Shown here: positions 23,772 through 33,800 of the stretch, one piece after another
How positions within the stretch are numbered: position 1 is the stretch's first letter
Layout of the letters: the number at the start of each line of letters is the position of its first letter
The notes under the pieces: model-generated
Databases searched by the model: none
The model's input: only the letters and a program-made list of their open reading frames with translations
What the model was told of the DNA's origin: nothing
Translations under genes and position numbers: made by a program
Assembly: GCA_947451105.1 (NCBI GenBank)
Contig: CANFXY010000004.1
Coordinates: 1 to 41,586 of the forward strand
DNA length: 41,586 bases
Origin: Bacteroidota bacterium
GTDB taxonomy: Bacteria; Bacteroidota; Bacteroidia; NS11-12g; UBA955
Direction: 5' to 3'

Positions 23772-25169
23772 TTGGCGAAATCAAAGTTAAATATAGAAGA
23801 AGAACTTTCCCGTTGTGTCAATCAATTGTTGTTGCAGGAACCATTCTATGCCCACGTTTTGGCAGGAACCGTGCGTGCAATTACAGATGAGGTGCAAACT
23901 GCTGCAGTGGGTTTTAGAAACGAGCTCATTATGTTGATGGTGAATGAGGACTTCTTTCTTAAAGAGCTTAAATCAGCTTACCAACGCACTGCCGTTCTCA
24001 AGCACGAGGTTTTGCACTTGGTGTTTAGACATTTGTTTAGAGATAAAATAAAAGAAGATCCTGAACTCTTCAACATTGCGGCAGACATTGTGGTGAATCA
24101 GTATATTGGCCAATGGGAATTGCCAGACTCCGCTGTTACCATTGAACGTTTTCCGGATTTAAATTTAAAAACGGAGCAAAGCCTAGAGTATTACTATGAT
24201 ATTTTATCACAGCTGCAAAAATCCATTGATCAATCCAAATCGCAACAAGAATTAGATTCGGGCAATGGAGGCGATTCAAACGGTGGATCAGGAGGGTCGC
24301 AGGGCGACAAGGGTGGTTCAGGGTCTAAAGACGATTCATCTGGGCCTGAGAAGGGCAATAAACCAAAACAAAAGGAGACTGAAAAACCCCTCCATGAGCA
24401 GGCGCCCATAAGTGCTAGCGCCTTAGAGCAAATATATGGACAAGTAAGACACGGCGACCATTCAAAATGGGTGGTGAAAGATGGGTCAAATGCGTATACA
24501 GCAGATGGAAAGTCTATTCAAGGCAATATGGTTTCAGGCATGGAAACCATGACCGATAAAAGTATTTTGGATGCAGTGCAGCGCATGCCTTCCAAATATT
24601 ATGGAACATTGCCTGCTGGGGTAATCACGCAATTGGATGCCATCCGCGAATCCATGAAACCCAAGTTGGATTGGAAAAGGGTTTTGCGCTTGTTTTCAAG
24701 TTCAAGCGGCAGAACGGTTGTATACCACAGCATGAAGCGCATCAGCAAGCGATATGGAACAAGACCCGGAGTGCGCATCAAGCAGTATAAAAAAATTGCG
24801 GTTGTGGTAGACACCTCAGGTTCTATAGATGAGAAAACGCTAATGTTTTTTTTTACAGAAATAGAAGCCATTCGCCGCAATGGTGCTGAGGTTACAATTA
24901 TAGAATGTGATGCGGCAGTTGGTAATGTATATCCGTATAAAAAGTCTGCAAACATTAAAGTTACAGGTGGTGGTGGAACCAATTACGACCCAGCTTTTGA
25001 ACACATCAACGCGAATCGAAATTTAAGGATTGATGCGTGTGTGTATTTAACGGACGGCTATGCGCCTGAGCCACAGATAAAGCCAAGATGCAAACTCTTA
25101 TACGTCATAACGCCTGATGGGAAACTAGGTCCTCATCTTAAATTTGGCAAGGCGATTAAAATGAATTAG
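23772..25169 (+). CDS. vWA-like protein with N-terminal putative metallopeptidase domain (DUF2201 type)
   Basis: 465 aa, TTG start. The N-terminal domain has His78-Glu-x-x-His82 (KHEVLHLVFRH) followed by FNIAADIVVNQYIG, matching the zinc-metallopeptidase-like domain that precedes vWA in DUF2201 proteins. A Gly/Ser/Asp-rich linker occupies ~160-205. The vWA domain begins near residue 340 with the MIDAS motif DTSGS (~347-351), then a Gly-rich loop with TGGGGTNYDPAF and YLTDG. vWA proteins of this type work with MoxR-family AAA+ ATPases; one is encoded at 29503-30621. The 3' end overlaps that of the convergent LRR gene by 14 bp, so the genes cannot be fully independent. Probable role: effector or adaptor of the MoxR/LRR set. 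Confidence 0.8.
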   Translation: MAKSKLNIEEELSRCVNQLLLQEPFYAHVLAGTVRAITDEVQTAAVGFRNELIMLMVNEDFFLKELKSAYQRTAVLKHEVLHLVFRHLFRDKIKEDPELFNIAADIVVNQYIGQWELPDSAVTIERFPDLNLKTEQSLEYYYDILSQLQKSIDQSKSQQELDSGNGGDSNGGSGGSQGDKGGSGSKDDSSGPEKGNKPKQKETEKPLHEQAPISASALEQIYGQVRHGDHSKWVVKDGSNAYTADGKSIQGNMVSGMETMTDKSILDAVQRMPSKYYGTLPAGVITQLDAIRESMKPKLDWKRVLRLFSSSSGRTVVYHSMKRISKRYGTRPGVRIKQYKKIAVVVDTSGSIDEKTLMFFFTEIEAIRRNGAEVTIIECDAAVGNVYPYKKSANIKVTGGGGTNYDPAFEHINANRNLRIDACVYLTDGYAPEPQIKPRCKLLYVITPDGKLGPHLKFGKAIKMN

Positions 25170-28100
25170 ACCATCTTTCTGTGAAAAAATGATAAGGGTT
25201 AATAGATGACTGCCAGTCAATATTGTCTTGTAAATGTGCTTGGAAGTCTGCTTTTTTAAGAAAACATTTAGCAATGTACAAATTGTCTATGTGCATATTG
25301 TCGAGTGCTTTAACGTCTTTAAGATTGTCCATCTGCGATACATCTAGTATGTCCAAATGTTGTAAATGCTCAATGCCGTCCAAGCTGCTAATGCCTGAGT
25401 TTTCTTTCAAAGAAAGCCTGCGGAGTTTCTTTAAGTTTTTAAGTGGCAAGAGTGATTTGAGTTCTGGACCATATAAAATGAGGTATTCTAATTCAGGAAA
25501 TTGTTCTATACCGCTAAGGTCATTAATTTTGCTTAATTCAAGTCTTTTCAGTGAATTGATAGGGATGTCTGATCTTAGTTTCTTTACTTCTGCACTTAAT
25601 TCAATTGGATTGAGATGCAATATGTCATTGAAGTCTTGCAAATTTGGGCAATTGTCAAAATGCATGTTAAGGGCACTGTTTCCAAGGGTTTCAATTTGTT
25701 TTAAACCTTTTAAGTCGAGCAATTGAGGACAATGACCACAATTAAAATCTAAAAGTGTTTTAACGCCTTTCAAAATTGGGAATGAAGATATGGCCGTTGT
25801 CGTCAAATTTAATGAATCAATGGTTTCTGAAAACAGAGAATCAGATATTTCCTTTAATTTACTGTTATGTCTCACATCGATTCTTTTTAAAGAAAGAACT
25901 TCAGGTGCGAGTTCCAAACGTGTTATCTCACTTTCAAAGATTTTTATTTCTTCTAATTTGTAAAGATTAGCAAGTGGTTTTGAGTCTGTAAAAGGCAGTC
26001 TGTTAAACTCAAGGATTTTAAGTTCAGTGCAATTTTCAATGCCATCAATATTCTTAATAACCGTAGCGGAATCAATCTTTAAAACTTCAAGGTTTTTTAA
26101 TTGTGAGAGTTCTTTAAGATCGGTAATGGTGTTTTCTGCTATTTTTCCTACTAGCAAAGTCTTTAGGTATGTCATGTCTTTGATGCCATTAAATCCATTG
26201 CTGAGGATAAATGCGTTGGCATCTATATACTCCAATTTTGTGCAGTTTTTAAAGACATCAAAGTTCACTTTGTAGTTTTGCCAAGAAGCGCGATTGCGAA
26301 TGATTAAGTATTTTAAATTGGGTAAATTGATTTCACAATCTACAAGATCAGTATCTGGGATGCTTAGAGAACGCAAATTGCTAAAATGGTCTATACCAAC
26401 AAATTTTTGTGTTTCAAGGTTTAATGCAACGATTTTTTCATTAAAGGTTTTCCATTTGTTGATTTTACTGGCCAATTTAAGCACGCTTAAAAGGGCATAG
26501 TTTAAGTATGGTTGTGCAGGACTGGTACCTTTAAATATTTTATTGGGTACAATTATGTCTTTCTTGTAATCTATTTCTATGCCATCAAGAAGTGAATTTA
26601 TGATTGTTTCATCTTCCAAACTTTCTAAAATAGACAGGCCCAAATCAACAGATTCATAACTTCTTTCTTGCAGCAGTTTTTTGATTTTTGGAATTTGCTT
26701 TTTTAAGGCGCTTGCTTCTGGATCGGCTTTTATTTTCTCTAACTTTTCTTTAAATGTTTTGGTGTCTAATTTATAAAATTCGGCAAGTTTCAATTGGTAA
26801 GAAAATACCTTTTCTTTTTGAATGCGGCCATTTTCTCTTGGTTTTATTTCTAAAAGCTCACATTCGCTAATATCAAGTGATTCTAGGGTCTTTATTTGAG
26901 CTATTGAGGAAACGTTCTTCAGAGCCTTTAGGTTGTTCAATTGAAGTGACTGAAGCTGATTTAGCTTTGCTATAGCGCTGATATCAGACAGTCCAGTATT
27001 TTCAATTAGTTTTAAGACTTGTAGCTTTGGGAGATTCTTTAAACCACTTAAGGTTTCAAGGTCATAGTTTTTCGACAGTAATATGGTACTTAGTTCTGGG
27101 AGTGATTCTAGAAAATTTGCATCGGTGAATAATGAATCTATTATTTCAATGTCTCTAATTTTTGAAGCATGAAAATTAAAATTACGACACCCTTCAAATA
27201 CAAATTTGCAATTCATTTCACCTTCATATTTAAGGTCAACATCGCAATTGTTTAGATAGATTAAATTTAAACTTTTGCTTGTGAATACATCATGCAGCAC
27301 CTCGCTGTTAAAGCCGTTGTAAAATTTAATCTCTCTTAACTTATGGAACTTGGAAAGATCGCCTAACTTGCGCAATGCGGGTAGTTTTTTGACGCCTAAA
27401 ATTGTTGTTTTTTCTGCAATGTTTTTGTTTTGCGTCAATCCTTCCAAAGACTCAAGTTTATCACATTGACGTATAACAATATCAATAATGTTGCCAAGGA
27501 ACTCACATTCTTTAATTTCCGTTAAAGCATGACATTCAGTTATAACTATGCTCTGTAAATCGCTTAGGTTTTCTATGCCTTTTAATTCGGTTATTTCACA
27601 TTTATTTAGCTCCAATGATTTTAGCTTAGGCACATACTGAAGTCCACCAATATCCGCTAATGAATTGCAAGTAATACATAGGCTACTCAGATTTGGGTAG
27701 CCTTTTAACCAATCTAAATTTTGCATGCCTCTGCATTCGATGTTAATCTGTGTAACGGTTTCAGAACCTATGCCCTCAGGATTGTTCCATTCGTCTATGA
27801 TTAAACCAATGTCAATGCCTGAGTTAATAAATAATTCATGATTGGAACTACAGGCGCTTAATTCAATATGTTTGTCTACAGATGTTACATTCTTTAGCGA
27901 CTTAATGCCACCCAAGGCTTTAACGTTTTTTATTTGGGGACAATCATCTATGATTAGATTTTCTAAAGATTGGTAAAATTCAAGGCCATCTAAGTTTTCT
28001 AAATGATAGTTATCAATAATTTTTAGTTCGCTTGTGTCATCTTTATCCACTTTTCCTTTTAATGGCAAAAAACTTTTTAATTTTCTGATGTTTTTAAATC

Positions 28101-29490
28101 GAAAAGACTCAATTGGAAAACTTGAAATTCTCTCTATGTCTTCTATGCGGTTACACGCTGAAATGTCAATTTTTTTCAGCGTCATATTGGGGTCCAATTC
28201 ATTTAAATTCTTGATGAGGCCATTGGGGTCTTGCAGAATTAAGGATTCTAGAGACGTAAAGCAATGCAAATAACTTAGCTTGCTGATTTCTAAATTTAAA
28301 GTTTGTGTGTTTTGTTTAATTTGCTCAGCCAATTTGGCCTCTGGTCCTGCGTAAAACAAAATAGCCGTAACAATGTAGTTGAGCAAAGCAGGTTCTATTT
28401 TTAGGCCTTTGCCCAATTCTTTAACATTGAAAATATCATTTTTGATTTCAACTTTTTCGAGCAGTTTATCAAAGAGGCAGGGGTCATCGCTGTATGCAGC
28501 AAGAATGGAAATGCCTGCTTCAACGATATTTGGGTCTGGGTTTAAAAGCAGTTTTTTAAGTTTGCTAAATTCTTTGCTATTTGAAACAATTGAGTTGTCA
28601 ATAATTTCTTTTGAATAGGTGCTTGCTTCAGCTTCGTTTTTAATTTCTTTTGCGGATACAAATACCTCGTTGTCTAAGAAAATTTGAAGTGCCTCCGCTG
28701 ATAGCGCTTTTACCCCTTTTAAAGAAATGTACGAAAGGGAATCACTGCAAAGATTTTTTGCACATTCATTGCTGATTGATTTCAAAGAATCTAGGAACAG
28801 TTCACTAACTTTTCCTAGACCTAATGCTTCCTTTTCGCCAAGTTCGCTGATGCCATTTAAACGGAGGGAAGTAATGCCGGTTTCGGCAATTACACTTGAT
28901 AAAGTTTCATCAATAAATTTAATGCGGCTCAAATTGACTTTTTCTCTGTTGTTCTTCAAATAGACTTTCGCTGCAAATGAACAAAAACCTTGCAAATCTT
29001 GTAAAAAACTTGTTTTGGTTTCAAAGTCTCGACTTGCCATCATTTGGACTATACAAGCGATAAGTTCAATATGCGTTTGTGCATTTGTTTCTGGAAGTTT
29101 TAGGTCTGGAAAAAGTGCTTTTAATTGACTCCAATGGTTCTCATTTGTTTTTAAATTTAAACCATTTATAAATGCACTTGTCTGAACAATTCCATCGGAG
29201 TCAATAATTGAACTATGCTTTATACTGGATTCGAAAAACTTATTCGGATCGATGCTGCTACTTTTGCTAAGAACTTGTTTTAAATCAGCTCCGAATGTGT
29301 TCTTGAAGGCTATAAAAAAAGTCTTACTATCTGGGTAATATGGACTATTTTGAAAATGAACCGATACCTCACAGCTAATTCCTGTCTCAGGTTTAATTAA
29401 AACCGTATAAATTCTTTGGTGTGGGGTGAAGTTTATATTAAAGAAATACAGGCCGGGAGCTGCTGATTCCAGATAGTTTATCCTTTCCAT
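25156..29490 (-). CDS. Giant leucine-rich-repeat protein with two helical spacer blocks
   Basis: 1444 aa, cytoplasmic by appearance (no signal peptide). Residues 1-190 are a unique N-terminal domain. A short LRR-like set (~195-280) precedes helical block A (~305-395: SKLKKLLLNPDPNIVEAGIS). A long run of SDS22-type repeats follows (~400-910). Then comes block B, a diverged copy of A (~920-1040: IPKIKKLLQERSYESVDLGL), and a second LRR run (~1045-1420). LRRs give a curved binding surface, so this is probably the recognition arm of the set. It starts 12 nt after the AAA+ gene and is co-directional with it, and overlaps the vWA gene end by 14 bp. Block A/B resembles spacer domains seen between LRRs in other Bacteroidota proteins, but I cannot name it. 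Confidence 0.75.
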   Translation of the reverse strand: MERINYLESAAPGLYFFNINFTPHQRIYTVLIKPETGISCEVSVHFQNSPYYPDSKTFFIAFKNTFGADLKQVLSKSSSIDPNKFFESSIKHSSIIDSDGIVQTSAFINGLNLKTNENHWSQLKALFPDLKLPETNAQTHIELIACIVQMMASRDFETKTSFLQDLQGFCSFAAKVYLKNNREKVNLSRIKFIDETLSSVIAETGITSLRLNGISELGEKEALGLGKVSELFLDSLKSISNECAKNLCSDSLSYISLKGVKALSAEALQIFLDNEVFVSAKEIKNEAEASTYSKEIIDNSIVSNSKEFSKLKKLLLNPDPNIVEAGISILAAYSDDPCLFDKLLEKVEIKNDIFNVKELGKGLKIEPALLNYIVTAILFYAGPEAKLAEQIKQNTQTLNLEISKLSYLHCFTSLESLILQDPNGLIKNLNELDPNMTLKKIDISACNRIEDIERISSFPIESFRFKNIRKLKSFLPLKGKVDKDDTSELKIIDNYHLENLDGLEFYQSLENLIIDDCPQIKNVKALGGIKSLKNVTSVDKHIELSACSSNHELFINSGIDIGLIIDEWNNPEGIGSETVTQINIECRGMQNLDWLKGYPNLSSLCITCNSLADIGGLQYVPKLKSLELNKCEITELKGIENLSDLQSIVITECHALTEIKECEFLGNIIDIVIRQCDKLESLEGLTQNKNIAEKTTILGVKKLPALRKLGDLSKFHKLREIKFYNGFNSEVLHDVFTSKSLNLIYLNNCDVDLKYEGEMNCKFVFEGCRNFNFHASKIRDIEIIDSLFTDANFLESLPELSTILLSKNYDLETLSGLKNLPKLQVLKLIENTGLSDISAIAKLNQLQSLQLNNLKALKNVSSIAQIKTLESLDISECELLEIKPRENGRIQKEKVFSYQLKLAEFYKLDTKTFKEKLEKIKADPEASALKKQIPKIKKLLQERSYESVDLGLSILESLEDETIINSLLDGIEIDYKKDIIVPNKIFKGTSPAQPYLNYALLSVLKLASKINKWKTFNEKIVALNLETQKFVGIDHFSNLRSLSIPDTDLVDCEINLPNLKYLIIRNRASWQNYKVNFDVFKNCTKLEYIDANAFILSNGFNGIKDMTYLKTLLVGKIAENTITDLKELSQLKNLEVLKIDSATVIKNIDGIENCTELKILEFNRLPFTDSKPLANLYKLEEIKIFESEITRLELAPEVLSLKRIDVRHNSKLKEISDSLFSETIDSLNLTTTAISSFPILKGVKTLLDFNCGHCPQLLDLKGLKQIETLGNSALNMHFDNCPNLQDFNDILHLNPIELSAEVKKLRSDIPINSLKRLELSKINDLSGIEQFPELEYLILYGPELKSLLPLKNLKKLRRLSLKENSGISSLDGIEHLQHLDILDVSQMDNLKDVKALDNMHIDNLYIAKCFLKKADFQAHLQDNIDWQSSINPYHFFTERWSNSF

Positions 29491-29502
29491 GTAATAAATT
29501 GC

Positions 29503-30621
29503 TTATAAACTTGCCAATAATAGTTTTGCCAATTTCTTGTCTTTCAGCATGTCTTTTACCTCTGGTTTAGCTTCTTTATTTAGGTCCATAAAAAAGCTCA
29601 TTTTAAGATCGTTTGGAATAGAATCCAACAGAATAAAGTCAACCAAGTTTACTTTATGCTTGTCCTCATTTTGGTAATTATCGTTTTTTAAATGCAAATA
29701 AAGTCGTGTGCAAATTGTAGCAATTCTGTCTACTCTTTTTTCGCCATTTTTCCCAACAGCAATTGATTCCATACGTTCTTTTATGGTTTTAAAGTCCTCG
29801 GCATTAAGAATGTCAGAAGGGTCAATTAATTGGGTTAAATCGTTGTTGATAAAACTCACAAAACTGCTAACGGTGGTATCGTCTAATGCGCTTTTGGCAA
29901 GGGCTACAACCAAATCTAGTTCCGCTTTAAGGTCTTGTATCTCGTGGATTTGGTCAAAAAACTGAACCAAACTTCTAGGGGTGGTACGCTTGCCGGTAAC
30001 TGCCTCTGGGTAGGTTAATACAAAATCAATTCCTCTTTTATCAATGCCTGCACTATGCGCCCATTCGGCCCATGCACGCGCATCAAAACTAAGAGAAATA
30101 TGCAATAGCCTGGTTAACATGGCGTCGTCCATAGGCGTCACAGAATAATCGCCATCATCCGGATTTGCAGTTGCAACAATTTGCCATTTGGCAGGAAGTG
30201 CCCATGAGAGCAATTCAAAGTTTTGCAACAATTGCATCACCCCTCTTAATATACGGTCATCAGCACGGTTAATATCATCCAACAATAAGATGCCTGGACC
30301 TTCTTCTTTTGGCACCCATTCTGGCGGACTGTAAACGGTGTATTCATCGCCTTGGATATTGCCATCAGGGTCTACAATCATTGGCATGCCATGCAAATCG
30401 CCCATTTCCTCAAACTGAGCGGGTGCGCAATAAGCCATTTTCCAATTGTTCTTTTTGGCGTATTCGAACACCGTTTGAGTTTTTCCAAGACCATGGCTAC
30501 CCCATATCATAATTGGGGTTCCCCTTTGACCTTTTTCGTGCAATTGGTTGTTGCGGTTAAAGATATGCTCTAAAAACTTGTTGAGCTGATTGGTGTTTAC
30601 ATTTTGGCCTATTTTTGACAT
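29503..30621 (-). CDS. MoxR-type AAA+ ATPase (AAA_5/dynein-related)
   Basis: 372 aa. Walker A GSHGLGKT is at 41-48, Walker B ILLLDDINRA at 111-120, sensor 1 in QIVATANPDDGDY, and a probable arginine finger region in DAMLTRLLHISLSF. These are features of MoxR/RavA-like ATPases that remodel partners carrying vWA domains. The C-terminal third is helical. It is first in a minus-strand pair with the LRR gene (12 nt apart), and its vWA partner is encoded convergently beyond the LRR gene. The usual role is ATP-driven activation of a vWA-bound target; here most likely the power unit of a conflict or stress system. Confidence 0.85.
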   Translation of the reverse strand: MSKIGQNVNTNQLNKFLEHIFNRNNQLHEKGQRGTPIMIWGSHGLGKTQTVFEYAKKNNWKMAYCAPAQFEEMGDLHGMPMIVDPDGNIQGDEYTVYSPPEWVPKEEGPGILLLDDINRADDRILRGVMQLLQNFELLSWALPAKWQIVATANPDDGDYSVTPMDDAMLTRLLHISLSFDARAWAEWAHSAGIDKRGIDFVLTYPEAVTGKRTTPRSLVQFFDQIHEIQDLKAELDLVVALAKSALDDTTVSSFVSFINNDLTQLIDPSDILNAEDFKTIKERMESIAVGKNGEKRVDRIATICTRLYLHLKNDNYQNEDKHKVNLVDFILLDSIPNDLKMSFFMDLNKEAKPEVKDMLKDKKLAKLLLASL

Positions 30622-30826
30622 CTTAAACTGGTGAATTTATTAGAATTTGGTTTGCGATTAGTATTGTTCAATAATAATGATATTTATTATTAAATAGCAA
30701 TACACCCAGAAAGAAAGTTTTGAACTTATTGCTTTTCTAAATTAAGAAAATTTGTAGTATTTATTTAAAATTTGTTTGCCATTCTAATAGTACAATGGTA
30801 ATTTCTCCTCACCTCTCAGTCTTCAT

Positions 30827-30848
30827 TTTTTGTAACGTTTTTGTAACG
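30827..30848. repeat. Tandem TTTTGTAACG direct repeat upstream of the PKD giant
   Basis: TTTTGTAACG at 30828-30837 is repeated at 30839-30848 and followed by CTTTTTG, 40 nt before the PKD gene. It could be an operator for a regulator of the surface protein or a slippage product. No -33/-7 pair is evident nearby. Confidence 0.35.
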
Positions 30849-30887
30849 CTTTTTGCTTGACAATACTCATCTAAGGCGCAAAACAAT

Positions 30888-33800
30888 ATGTTACATTTGT
30901 TATGCGCTTTTATGGTGAAAATCAATAAGAACATATCACCTCAACCAAGCTATTTGTTTAGTTGCTTATTAATGTTGCTTTTTCTTTTGGGGTATGTATC
31001 AAATGCTCAAAGCAATGCCGCTTTTTCTGTTTCGGGTTCAAAGTGCTATGGAGATTCAGTTTTCTTTCAGTTTACAGGCCAAGGGGATACTTTATTTTGG
31101 GATTTTGCGGATGTGAATTCTGGTTTCTACAATACAAGCAATGACAGCAATGTTGTTCATATATTTGCTAATAAAGGGACCTTTAATGTTCGTTTAATTG
31201 TTAAAGACACCAATGGACTTAGTGATACGGCTTGGCAATCGTGGTCGGTGTACAATAAGCCACTTGCCAATTTTACTTTTATCAATGCCTGTATCGGTTT
31301 GAATGCTCAGTTTACAAATACCAGTAACTCCGATTTGAACAATCCAATTAGCACTTACTTGTATCGTTTTGGTGATGGCTCTAGCAGCAACCAAGCCTCG
31401 CCGCAGCATGCGTATACTTCCACTGGCGCAAAATCGGTTAAGCTTTTGGTTCAAACCACACAGGGGTGTAAGGATTCTATACAAAAAAATTTGGTGGTCT
31501 ATGCTTCGCCTACTGTTTTATTGTCGACCGATTCAATTTGTCCTGGCGATAATTTGGGTGTCGATATTCAGCATGGAACGGACCCTGTTACACAATATTA
31601 TTGGAATATGGGTGATGGCACTTTTTCTAGCAACAAAACTTTTACCCAACAATACAGCAGTTCTGGTTTAAAACGCATTGGGGTAAAATTAACCTACAGC
31701 AATGGAAACACTTGCACATTCAATAAAGATTCAGTGTTGGTTTACAACAAACCAAATGCATTTTTTACCATTTTAACGTCTAGAAAACAATGCTATAAAG
31801 GCAATCAAACATGTGTGCAGTTTGGATTGGATTCAACCCATATTGTGTACAGAAATATGCTGTGGGACGACGGTTCGAGTGTACAGGTAAACAAATCGAG
31901 TACTGGAGCCTGTTATACCTATGGCAATGCCAATGGGGGGGTGTATAAAATTACCCACGAAGTGATTGATACCAATGGATGTGCCGAACGGTACACGGCA
32001 AGTATAGACAGCGTTAAGGTATACAAAGACCCTAAGGCAAATTTTAAAGTGACCATTACAGGCGGGTGTTTTAAGACCATGGTGTCGGTTGTTAATTTGA
32101 GCAATATGCAAATTCCTGTAGTGAAAAGTTTTGCATGGAATTGGGGCGATGGTTCTAATCTTGATACCAGCACATTTACCAATGCTCAACACCAATACCT
32201 TGTAAACGGGGTATTTAAAATCAAATTGAGCATAACAGATATTTATGGTTGCAAGGATTCTTTTGTGTCATCGGATACGATCAAAAACATCAATTTTAAA
32301 GTTGATGGAATTAACTATGCCATAGATTCTTGTCAATCGAGCAACGATTTCAAATTTATTCAAACACCCGTTCCAGGTGGACTTGCAACCTGGTTTTTTG
32401 GCGATGGCGATACGCAAAATGGTTGGAATGTCAACCACCAATACTACAAAGGAAACCGAATAGGAACCTACTACCCTATAATCAGGGTGAGCAAATTAGG
32501 TTGTGATTCATTTATCAACTTAAAACCCAATATTGTTTACGGGCCATTGGTGGATATGTCTATACTCAACCGCTACCAGTGCCAGGTGAAGGATACGGTT
32601 TTTTTTACCAATGCCTCTTTGTTGTATCTAAACAAAAAAATATCGGTTTTTTGGGATGCGCTTGATCCTTTTGCGGGCAATTGCACCATCAATTCAAAGC
32701 TCAATCAAAATGTTGACAGCAATTGCAATTTAAGTGTTGATTCGCTTTATTTTAAGCACATGTATAAAAAAGGGCAGGATAAATGTTATGCCGTAAAACT
32801 GACCTTGGTTGATTCTGCTTTGGGTTGTTCGGATGTTAGATCATTTAGCTTGCCATTAACCAAACCCAATGCCCGCACAGGCATAACAATGCGTGCAAAT
32901 GGCGGGTTTTGTTTGGGCCCTGAGAGTGGTAAAACCGTTTCGATTGATCTTGGTGCAACTAAGCCAGCCTGCGGACGCGAGCGGTATTGGGTGATGTGGG
33001 ATTCGCTTTGTGCAGAAAATTCAGGCAATTTTAATGCTTGGTGGCAACTGAATACCTCCTACCACAATTACACCTATGTTCCTTGCGATTCGAATGGAAA
33101 TATCAGCATTGGGGTTATTATTCAAAATGGAACTGATACCAATGGCAGGGTCTGCAGAGACACTGCTTTTTACCACCATAAAGTGCGGTTTGGATTGACA
33201 GACCCAAGATTCACGAGCACCTATAATCCGACTGTTCAATATTGTAAGAATTCAACTTTCGATTTTATGTTGGGCGATTCTACCCTCGATTCCATTGTTT
33301 ACATCAATTGGAATTATGGAGATGGCGTGAATGAATCGAACTTGAGTTTGGGAAAACGCACCCACACCTACAAACAACGGGGCCGTTACACCGTGATAGT
33401 GATCATGCGCCACGCCAATGGCTGTGTTGCAATCGACTCTATGGTGGTAAGAATTGGCGCACAGCCATCTTTGGTTTTAAACAAACAAAAAATATGTTTG
33501 AGCGACAGTTTTAAGGTCATTAACACCAGCAAATATTGGAATGGACCTGCTTATTGGAAAGACTCATTAAGGGTATTAAACAATAAGGAAAAAACGCGTT
33601 GGGATTTGGGCGACGGAAACGGATTTTCGAACAACAATTACCAAACATTTTTTAAGTACAATAAGATTGGGAATTACAGTATAAAGATTGAATACACAGA
33701 CAGTGTTGGGTGTGTAGACACCTTTAATTATCCAATTCCACTTAGGGTGTTTGATGTGTTCTCGAGCATTACCTTGCCCAGTAAGCAATTAATTTGTGCC

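Noticed and set aside
25223..28963. Several plus-strand ORFs of 60-167 aa
   Set aside because: They are antisense shadows of the long LRR gene, rich in Ser/Leu/Lys as expected from complementing LRR codons.
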